The translations under genes were made by a program, and so were the position numbers. Of a stretch of 28,328 nt of DNA, positions 20,981 through 28,328 are shown in pieces (the first letter of the stretch is position 1; each line of letters begins with the position of its first letter). Location of the stretch: assembly GCA_001969505.1 (NCBI GenBank), contig LSSK01000421.1, positions 1 to 28,328 of the forward strand, written 5' to 3'. This DNA comes from Zancudomyces culisetae (lineage: Eukaryota; Kickxellomycota; Harpellomycetes; Harpellales; Legeriomycetaceae). The notes beneath the pieces were generated by a model. The model was not told the origin of the DNA and did not search any database. It saw only the letters and a list, made by a program, of their open reading frames with translations.

Positions 20981-22495
20981 ATGGAGAAACCCAAATCAGG
21001 CTCAGAGAAGGGCGTAGCACAAAAGAGTGCAATGAATAGCCAGCTAAATCGAGGGTTGAAGAAGAGACACATGTCTATGATTGCCCTTGGTGGTGCAATT
21101 GGTACAGGCCTTTTTATGGGATCTGCCGGTGGTCTTGTCACAGCTGGCCCCGGAGGGCTTTTGGTAGCCTACGCTACCACAGGACTTTTGATGTACTTTG
21201 TTATGTGCGGATTGGCAGAACTAGCAACGTATATGCCTGTCACTGGTGCATTCGCAACATATTGCGAACGTTTTGTTGATCCGGCTCTTGGATTTGCTAT
21301 CGGATGGACATACTGGTTTGGTTGGATTCAAGCAGCGGGAACAGAGTTTGTTGCAGCTGGCGTATTGGTGAGCTACTGGCTTCCAAATACCCCGCAATAC
21401 ATCTGGGGTCTTGTTAGTGCTGTGATTGTATTTACATTTAACATCTTCCACGTCAAAGGTTTTGGTGAAGCAGAGTTCTGGTTTGCGCTTATAAAAGTCA
21501 TCATGATTATCGCATTTCTCATAATCGGTGTCTGCGTTGTATTTGGATGGCTCGGAGGTGTAAAGTATGGAGTTTCAAATTGGAAAATCGGTGAAGCCCC
21601 ATTTGTAGATGGTGCAAAGGGTACCTTATTTGCATTTATATTTTCGGTTTATTCGTATGGAGGATCAGAGACTATTGGACTAGCCGCTGGAGAATCAAAA
21701 AATCCAAAAAAAGACGTTCCAGCTGCTATATTTAATCTTGTTTACAGAATCGTACTCTTTTATGTTCTTTCAATATTCATTATGGGTCTTGTGCTGCCGT
21801 ACAACGATCCTTCACTCAGTTCTCTTGGCCTCGCTACCGTCAAAGTTGCGCCGTTCACCCAGGTTTTTAGCAAGGCTGGTATTGCTGCCGCTCCTCACAT
21901 AGTCAACGCAGTTGTTTTATCATCCGTTTTATCATCCTGCAACACAAGTATGTATTCTTCTTCAAGGATGGTATATGCATTGTACCACAATGGACAAGCT
22001 CCAAAATTTCTGGCTAGAGTATCAAAAAGTGGAGTTCCATATACCTCTCTAACCTTTGCAGTGTTTTTAGGACTTCTCTTTGTTTTACTGTCGGCACTTT
22101 TGGAGAATGCTTACGTATTTTTAGTTAATATGGGTGGTATCTTTGGAATGGTGAGTTGGGTAACTATTGTGACAGTTCATATTGCTTTTAGGAGGGCATA
22201 CAAAGTACAAGGCTACGACGTTAAAAATCTTCCTTACAGGGCACCTTTGTATCCATTTGGCTCCTACTTTGCATTTTTGCTCCTGGCTGTTATAATAATC
22301 GGCCAGGTAGCGATTGTTTCTACACGAGACCAGGATGTCGTAGGAAAAATATCTACCCTTGCAGGGCTTCCTCTTTTTGCTTTCCTGTTCATAGGGTACA
22401 AAATTATAAAAAGAACAAAGTTTAAAAGGGCTAGAGAAGTAGATCTTGAAACTGATGCATCCACTTATATTTCCTATGAAACCGAAACTGCTTAA
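20981..22495 (+). CDS. Amino acid permease, AAT family, paralogue 2
   Basis: A 504-residue AAT-family amino acid transporter that aligns with the first permease without gaps at a fixed DNA offset of 3811 bp. It carries the same TM1 motif, the AGPGG...GLAE signature (55-80), the TM3 glutamate and about 12 membrane segments. TM6 reads YSYGGSETIG, closer to the usual family pattern of a small residue before G-S/T-E. TM3 differs from paralogue 1 just before the conserved GTEF. Blocks of up to 113 bp are identical in DNA to paralogue 1, while neighbouring blocks differ at many silent and coding sites. Both copies are intact, so both are probably used, perhaps with different substrates or expression. 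Confidence 0.93.
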   Translation: MEKPKSGSEKGVAQKSAMNSQLNRGLKKRHMSMIALGGAIGTGLFMGSAGGLVTAGPGGLLVAYATTGLLMYFVMCGLAELATYMPVTGAFATYCERFVDPALGFAIGWTYWFGWIQAAGTEFVAAGVLVSYWLPNTPQYIWGLVSAVIVFTFNIFHVKGFGEAEFWFALIKVIMIIAFLIIGVCVVFGWLGGVKYGVSNWKIGEAPFVDGAKGTLFAFIFSVYSYGGSETIGLAAGESKNPKKDVPAAIFNLVYRIVLFYVLSIFIMGLVLPYNDPSLSSLGLATVKVAPFTQVFSKAGIAAAPHIVNAVVLSSVLSSCNTSMYSSSRMVYALYHNGQAPKFLARVSKSGVPYTSLTFAVFLGLLFVLLSALLENAYVFLVNMGGIFGMVSWVTIVTVHIAFRRAYKVQGYDVKNLPYRAPLYPFGSYFAFLLLAVIIIGQVAIVSTRDQDVVGKISTLAGLPLFAFLFIGYKIIKRTKFKRAREVDLETDASTYISYETETA

Positions 22496-24954
22496 CTTTT
22501 TAATAATACTTTTTTAGTTAAAAATTAGATAATTATCTACTATTAGATATCTATTGTTGTAGCTATATAGTAAAATTAAAAATAACTAATTAGTCTAATA
22601 TTGAAATCACTTTAATCTTAAAGTACTGGTTTAAATGAGGTATTTTTTAGTGAATAAAAGTGTGCTTTTTTAAAATAACACAGATAGTTGAAAGTTGAGC
22701 TTCTCATACAATTTAATATAGTGATAAGAGGGGGAAAAGTGACATTTTGGTATTTAGAAAAAGATGCACCAGAAAGAAGAACAAGTATAAAATTACAAAG
22801 TAATTAAACATTTAACATTTGGAAATTACTAGAGCAACTCTTTATGGATTATGTACAAATTACTTTCAAGCTATTTTTAGGCTCTAATATTCAAACTCCG
22901 CTTACTTTTGTTGTTTCCTGTATCTTTTTCTCACTAGATTAATATCGTATAGTTCATAGATTGTAAATAAATCAAACATAATAAAAAAAATATATTGATG
23001 TGAATAGGTACAGCTAGTAAAGTTAGAAAGAAGTAGCTGGTATATATTCATGGCTAGACCAAGATAACCTAATAGCTATCGGATAATTTTGCTATATTCT
23101 ACTTAATAAAACTATCTGTAAAATAACTATAAAAAACCCCAATATTTAAACTACGTAGCCATTGTTCGTTAAACTTAAAGCGTTAAACTTTAGATTTCAG
23201 TCGGTAAGGTGATACTTTACAACATTTTCATTGTATTGGTAAAATTGTCTTTATATTTTCACGTTTTTTCAGCTAGTGGCTAGCTGTTGATCATAAACTT
23301 GTGCTTTTCATCTTGTACTTGCAAGTTATTTATAATTCTACAAAAATCTCATTTATTGAAATCATTTCATTCGTAATTGTAATTGAGTTCTATAAATTAT
23401 AGTCCTAATAACATTTATATGTTTTAACCTTTGAATAATTGAAGTGTTTTTAGATACATGACACTTTTTTAGCAAGGTATGTTAAAATTTAAGTATATTG
23501 TCGATTTCTTTCAATTTTCACTAATTAACAATAGAGTTAGATACTACCGTTAAGGTCTAAAGACGAAAAAGATTACTGATTAATATAACTGTATGTTGTT
23601 AATTAATTCTATTCCGTTATTAAAATGTTGAATATCACAGTAAATGCATTTATTAAACATCAATTCTATGATAAACGATAGATTGGACATCAACCTTTCT
23701 GTTTATAAGTTTAATTCCAAATTTATTAAATAATTGGTTTCTTTAGAGTGGGAATAATTAGTGAACCATAATATTTAGTATTAAAAGGCTAGTAGTTACT
23801 CATTGAAGTTAAAATATATTTTTAAATTTAACTTTTCAGCCAGAATTTATATTGTACACTAACATAATTGATTTTTGAAAGTGTTAATTAATTATATTCG
23901 TTATCATTATTCTAAAATATTTAGTTAGTAAATTATAATTTGTAGACCTGAGTGATAATAAAATAATGGAATAAAAATAATTAAACTTGTACTCATCACC
24001 TATTAATTAAAACTATGATTAATGAACTAAAAAAAGCTAATTAAATTGTATCACAATCGAAATAATTTTTCACATGTATGTTAATTGAACATACACTGAA
24101 AAGTTTGTAAAAGACATATGATATTAACCAAGGTATAAAATTAAGCATATACTTTCTACTAAATAGGGGTAGATTCCAATTGAAGTATAAAACACAAGAT
24201 TAGGATCAAAAAGACTGCATGAATTATAGACAGGTATGAGAGTTATAGATCATCAACCTAAAGTAAATAATTAATACTCATATTAAAATACCAGTTTAAA
24301 ATCTGAAATTATATAAAAGAATATTTTTGATCAATGATATAAAGTCTCTGTGTAAAAACAACAAAGTTTTATTCAAAATAAAATTTTCACAATATATATT
24401 TAATAGTATATTGTAAAGCGGAGTATTACAAAAAGTGTCAAACTATTATAAAAAATAAATACATTTTTGATGCAGGGTAAGATTAGTAGTGACTTAGCCA
24501 GTCAATACAAAAAAAAATAAATTCTTCGAATAGTTATAGTTTGAGTAGAATAGATTTGTAATAATTTTAAACTATTATCATGTCTGATTACATATAAAAA
24601 TTAACATAAACTAAAACACTGATATCTAAAAAGATTAAAAGAAAAAAATTTATAGAAGTAAAATATTGCACAAAAACTATATAGAACGTAAATTGTGGTT
24701 TTTTGTAAGACTATTCTTATCTTCAATTAAAACGTTTATTTATTAAACTAGGTTATCACATTTGTAAAAAACTAAATAATTATTATTTGACTAAATACTA
24801 TTTCTTAAATATAATCCTTGCCCGTCCACATTTTTTAATATCTGTCCCTTTTAATCTTAATTTGTGTTTGTACTTTTTCTCTTCATTGTTAAACTAAGTT
24901 GTAGTTGAAACTTCAAGGGTAAACCCATGAGTTTCATTATGTTTGTTATTGAAG
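22496..24954. other. Very AT-rich intergenic desert
   Basis: About 2.4 kb, markedly richer in A+T than the other intergenic stretches. It has no open frame above 60 codons, tRNA, recognisable repeat unit or LTR. It separates the permease pair from the retroelement region. It could be degenerate transposon DNA, but no identifiable remnant was found. Confidence 0.6.
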
Positions 24955-25073
24955 TGTCAGGAAACTAATTTATTTAAGTTGGGAAATTAATGTTCCCAAG
25001 TTAGGATTCAATGGTAATTAAGTATGACTAAAAATTAATGTTAAAAATTATGGGTAAATAATCGTTTCTGACA
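24955..25073. repeat. LTR fragment, inverted partner of 27715-27801
   Basis: Begins TGTCAGGAAAC and aligns over at least 85 bp with the reverse complement of the sequence ending at 27801. Similarity starts exactly at TGTCAGG in both copies, which marks an element end. The segment stops with CGTTTCTGACA, a near inverse of its start, just before the protease remnant. It is either a truncated LTR or a small foldback derivative. No matching target duplication is visible at its two ends. Confidence 0.55.
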
Positions 25074-25074
25074 C

Positions 25075-25812
25075 ACTGCGGCTTCGTCACCTTCTTATTC
25101 TGAAGTACTGGAAGCCTCGACTATTGCCTCTTGAAGTATTTCGTTTTTAGTAAATGGCTGTAATCGGTAAGATTTTCCATTAACCCATATGTCTAAAATC
25201 TGGTCCTTGTAATTTATTTGTGTTTCAGTCTTTGACACGCATCAATACCCAATATCAACGGGACTGCGCATTCCTCGACAATAATAAATTCCAAGATCGT
25301 TTTTGCTTCCTCTGCCCATACCACTTCAGTTTAAATGTATTCTTCAGATTTCAATAGGTCTTCTTCAACCAGCTTGAAGTAAACTGATTTAGGTAGTCTC
25401 CGAAATTTTAACCCAAGAACTAATTCTAACTTTTTATTTATTAAAGAATACGAAGCTCCAGAGTCTACAAAAATTGGTGTTGCTTGAATACCAATATGTC
25501 CTATAATGTAGCTCGAGTCATCCTCTGCATTCATATCGGTGGTTGCGTACAGTAACGGTTACCTACCTCCGTCCTGTATGTATCTCCTAAACCCATTATA
25601 AAATTCCCTTTTTTCTTTGGTTTTGCTTCGAAATATATATCCAAGGTGATCGGTGCCGGGGCGGATAGTAGCCTATTTAATACCTCTGTCTCTATCGTTT
25701 TCTTCAATGACGGTCTCACCTTTTTATTCTTTTTCTTTGCAGATCGTTTCTTATGTTCTATGATTATCCTTTGACTTACTTCTTCAGGATTCAGTAGATT
25801 TGATACCGGCAA
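25075..25812 (-). pseudogene. Retrotransposon aspartic protease remnant (pro)
   Basis: Three frame-shifted pieces in order on the minus strand. The first, 25812-25531, is a Lys-rich segment followed by a PAPITLDIYFEA region. The second, 25534-25331, carries the retropepsin active-site motif VDSGAS with the catalytic Asp at 25463-25465. The third lies to the left of 25330 and contains the ILGIDACQ motif expected near the end of such proteases. Stops and frame changes between pieces (for example at 25531-25534 and near 25226) show that it no longer makes a continuous protein. Reverse transcriptase should follow but is absent. Confidence 0.75.
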
Positions 25813-25959
25813 TGGTGATTGTTATGAGAGTTTTCAATTGTCTCCCGATACGGCGGGTCCAATGAATGCGCTGGTGCCGCAGCGGCTACTGCAAACACCT
25901 GTGTGGGATTCTCTTGGTTTCCCTCTTTAGTCATAGTACATATCTGTGTATTTCCGTTC

Positions 25960-27102
25960 TATTTTACTCTGTTGAATCTGGGCGGTGCCCTTTTTTTCCA
26001 TAGTTAAAACAGGCAACTTCCGTCCAATTTGCTATCTGTTGGGTCAAAAGTGATAGATTATCCACTTTTTCTGTGAGTTTTTCAAATCTAGCTTCCCATG
26101 TGCTTGACTCTTTTGTGAGGCCCTGTCATAACCATAAAATATAATTAAATTCTATACCGTTGTGTCTATTTATATTTATTGGTAAGTTTAAATTACGAAT
26201 TTTAATTAATAAATTCGTAATATCATTACATGATTTTCTAAGAACATTCTAGAAATTTTAATATTACTTAATAATTTTAATAACAAGTTTCTGTCTAGAA
26301 CATTTTGATTAGTAATCAAGCGATAGAAGCAATAATTTTTATTCAAGTTTCTAACTTTTTTATAAGTATAAAAACCCTAGTTTTTTCCTTAAAATTTCTA
26401 TTCCTTATCTGACAAAAATTGTCTTATATAAATAAAAAAAATAGTACTAAACTAAATATTTCTAAACCAGTTTTGACAGGCCCACATTAATTATTTGTTC
26501 CTCCCTTTTCGCACCCCACGCTTCTCTCATCTTGATTTTTTCAATCACAATAGTACCAAATTCCTCCCAAGTGAGCTTGTCAATTTCTTCTGATAAGCTC
26601 AAGACTAATGATTCTTCTCGAGTTGCTAGACACGTAGCTAGACACTCCTTTACCAATTCTTCTGTTAACGTGTCCTCTGGGATGGTCTTCGTATAGTTAC
26701 GGAATCTGATCATAAAATCTGTTATTGCTTCTGATGCATGCCATGAAATTGTGCACAACTTTCTGACTAAACCATTTTTGATTTCGCTTGACTTGCCCGC
26801 AAACTTCTTCATAGCTTGTAACCACAGGCTGTGTCCTTTGTTCGTCTTTTAGCACAGCTTCCTCTTTGCAATACCATTTTTGGTTCTTTCCCACCAATTT
26901 TGTTCCTAAACTAATATTGAAGTCTCATAATCCCATTTTTTTATTTTGCTACACGTTTGAATAGTGCTATCCATTCTGATACCAATAGGTCAGATCCTAG
27001 TTTAAATATTGATAAAACGTCTACGTTTGTTTTGCTCATTTTTGTAGAACTACCTTGTTTTTCATTTGCTATCTGTTCTCTATTTTCTAATTTTTTCAAC
27101 AT
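25960..27102 (-). pseudogene. Gag remnant of a Ty3/gypsy-type element, interrupted by a solo LTR
   Basis: Starts at an ATG at 27102 and reads leftward. The N-terminal part runs to a stop near 26943, then shifts frame (26940-26813), then continues as a capsid-like segment (26812-26484) with a WHASEAITDFMIRFRNY region. A solo LTR interrupts it at 26124-26478. The frame continues beyond the LTR (26118 leftward) with a helical segment and a CCHC zinc-knuckle relic at 25975-26011, in which the second and fourth zinc ligands are Tyr and Ser. Frame breaks plus lost ligands make it non-functional. Confidence 0.75.
26119..26483. mobile_element. Solo LTR with 5-bp target-site duplication
   Basis: A 355-bp AT-rich segment (26124-26478) starts TGTCA and ends TGACA, and is flanked on both sides by GGCCC (26119-26123 and 26479-26483). 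Conceptual removal of the segment and one GGCCC puts the gag codons on both sides in the same frame, which independently confirms the insertion boundaries. A TATA-like stretch followed by AT-rich sequence on the plus strand suggests that the LTR reads in the plus direction. Solo LTRs arise by recombination between the two LTRs of a full element. Confidence 0.85.
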
Positions 27103-27105
27103 CTA

Positions 27106-27124
27106 TTGGTGCTGATAACACCAA
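27106..27124 (-). other. Palindrome at the candidate primer-binding site of the minus-strand element
   Basis: TTGGTGCTGATAACACCAA has perfect 6-bp arms around a 7-nt loop. It lies between the end of the LTR-like segment and the gag start at 27102, where a retrotransposon carries its primer-binding site. On the minus strand it begins TTGG, as expected for pairing with a tRNA CCA end. Confidence 0.4.
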
Positions 27125-27801
27125 TGTTATTTATGGCTCTGTTTATTGGTTTATACTCAAATATTTTATATCACTTTTATTTAGTATCTTGCTTCGCTTT
27201 AAAAATTATATCCAATTGTCATTAATATTATCCTAATGTAGTTAATAATATACTAATATTAATGCTAAATGTGTGTGTAAAAGATCACCCTTTCCGTAAG
27301 TCCAATATCCTTGTAATATGAAAAACGATAATAACCCTAAGCCTGAGGAAATTCATTTCCTTTTGGAAATTAAAAACCTAGGACTTCATCATATGATAAT
27401 AATAATTAACCTAATTTATAAAATAGAACTGATAACTATTTTCTCAGTTCACATACGACAACCGGTTTCTTAAAAATTAAATAACATAAATTGACTAACT
27501 TCTGAAACTAGCCTGACGCCCGTTTTCAACCTATTCAACAGTTTATACATTACTTGTTTTAAAATCTGAAACAACTAATATCCTTATCTAAACGTTTTTT
27601 GGGCCCTCAAAATACTCAATTTCGCAATCGCAATTTAAATAATTATACAATTTCAAATATTTTATATCAAATTTATTGTTGTAAGAAATCATTAATACTT
27701 AAAAGATTAATTATTAGATTAAATCATATTTAATTACCTTAGATTCCTAACTTGAAAACATTAAGTTTCCCAACTTAAATAAATTAGTTTCCTGACATTT
27801 T
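27125..27801. repeat. LTR-like segment between two divergent gag genes
   Basis: About 677 bp of AT-rich non-coding DNA that begins TG and ends CA in either direction. Its right end (TGTCAGGAAAC on the minus strand) matches the fragment at 24955. It abuts the decayed minus-strand gag on the left and the intact plus-strand gag on the right. It could be one LTR or two LTR remnants fused head to head. Confidence 0.45.
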
Positions 27802-27832
27802 GGGAAACTTCTAATTATTGGTTGAAGTGTTA

Positions 27833-28328
27833 ATGATGGTCCACCAATTAGATGAGATCGCAAAATTAGCTATGCAACAAGCTTTGCAAGAAAGTCAAGC
27901 TCAAGCCCAGGCTCAAGCCCAGACACCCGCCCAAGTCCCCAGTCAGTTGCAGAATTTGCATGCAGCAAATCCGCAGCCAAGGATTGATGGTATCAGAATA
28001 CCAGAAATCCAGAAATACTCAGAAGAATCAGGAAGGTTCCGAGCCTTCATCGCCGAGATCAAGCGCCAGTTCTGGGCCAGACCAGACGTGTTCCAGAGTG
28101 ACCATAACAAGATATGGTTCATCAGTTCTCACCTTGCCGGTCATGCTGCTCTGTGGTTCGATAACCTTATCGATACCCAATCACCGTTGCTCTCAGATTT
28201 CAAAGGGTTTGAGAATGAATTTCAAAAGAGATTCTCAGATCCTGGCCACCAAGCCCGAGCTATCACCCAGCTTCATAGTTGCCGCCAGTCCCAGCGTTCC
28301 GTCCTGGAATTTGCAACCGAGTTCAGAA
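27833..28328 (+). CDS. Gag capsid protein of a Ty3/gypsy-type retrotransposon, cut by the right edge
   Basis: My translation is open from ATG at 27833 to the window end, 165 codons (the second ATG, at 27836, is equally possible). A Gln/Ala-rich N-terminal stretch built from short CAAGCC-type DNA repeats is followed by a retrotransposon gag domain: FRAFIAEIKRQF, KIWFISSHLAGHAALWF, FENEFQKRFSDP and a C-terminal SVLEFATEFR, in the order usual for the Ty3/gypsy capsid. It would form the virus-like particle shell. Its base composition is near 50% GC against a strongly AT-rich surrounding, and it has no frame damage, so it looks younger than the gag remnant beside it. Protease, reverse transcriptase and integrase would lie beyond the window. 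Confidence 0.8.
   Translation, partial: MMVHQLDEIAKLAMQQALQESQAQAQAQAQTPAQVPSQLQNLHAANPQPRIDGIRIPEIQKYSEESGRFRAFIAEIKRQFWARPDVFQSDHNKIWFISSHLAGHAALWFDNLIDTQSPLLSDFKGFENEFQKRFSDPGHQARAITQLHSCRQSQRSVLEFATEFR

Larger units (their letters stand above)
24955..28328. mobile_element. Nested Ty3/gypsy-type retroelement region
   Basis: This region contains at least three elements: a decayed minus-strand gag-pro element, a solo LTR inserted in it, and the start of an intact plus-strand gag. LTR-like sequence starting TGTCAGGAAAC occurs at 24955 (plus) and, inverted, at 27801 (minus). No reverse transcriptase or integrase was seen, so the minus-strand element has lost its pol region. Confidence 0.75.

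Noticed and set aside
25531-25534. ATGA overlap in the protease remnant as a programmed frameshift
   Set aside because: There is no slippery heptamer, and other stops and frame changes nearby indicate simple decay.
26697-26897. Separate 66-codon minus-strand gene
   Set aside because: Its first half is the gag remnant in a shifted frame, and the rest is an out-of-frame reading of the capsid segment.
1-28328. CRISPR array or bacterial-type operon
   Set aside because: There are no regularly spaced short repeats, and gene types and spacing are eukaryotic.

Overview
The window is fungal nuclear DNA: AT-rich, with long intron-free genes separated by intergenic stretches of up to about 2.5 kb. A GBF1/Gea-type Sec7 ARF exchange factor, MCM6 and two AAT-family amino acid permeases give the kingdom, and Ty3/gypsy-type retroelement remains lie at the right end. 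I cannot place the species. An intron-poor yeast or an early-diverging filamentous fungus would both fit.

Layout. (1) 1-6418, minus: a very large ARF-GEF of the GBF1/Gea1/Gea2 family, whose C-terminus runs off the left edge. (2) 6419-8911: AT-rich, non-coding, with three 10-11 nt poly-C runs. (3) 8912-10525, plus: a Ser/Asn-rich protein of unknown function with a basic C-terminus. (4) 10939-13851, minus and convergent with the previous gene: MCM6, a subunit of the replicative helicase. (5) 15588-22495: a tandem duplication of about 3.8 kb. Each unit has a nearly identical 439-bp non-coding repeat, about 1.1 kb of diverged spacer, a shared TATA-like box and a 504-aa permease. (6) 22496-24954: very AT-rich with nothing recognisable. 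(7) 24955-28328: a nested retroelement region. A decayed minus-strand gag-pro element is split by a solo LTR with a 5-bp target duplication, and an intact, much more GC-rich plus-strand gag leaves the window at the right edge.

The housekeeping genes are unrelated in pathway: Golgi ARF activation, DNA replication and amino acid uptake. The most interesting structure is the permease duplication. The two coding sequences are a mosaic of identical and diverged blocks, which suggests gene conversion. The 439-bp upstream repeat is better conserved than the proteins, which suggests either a functional element or recent homogenisation. No CRISPR array, rRNA or convincing tRNA was seen.
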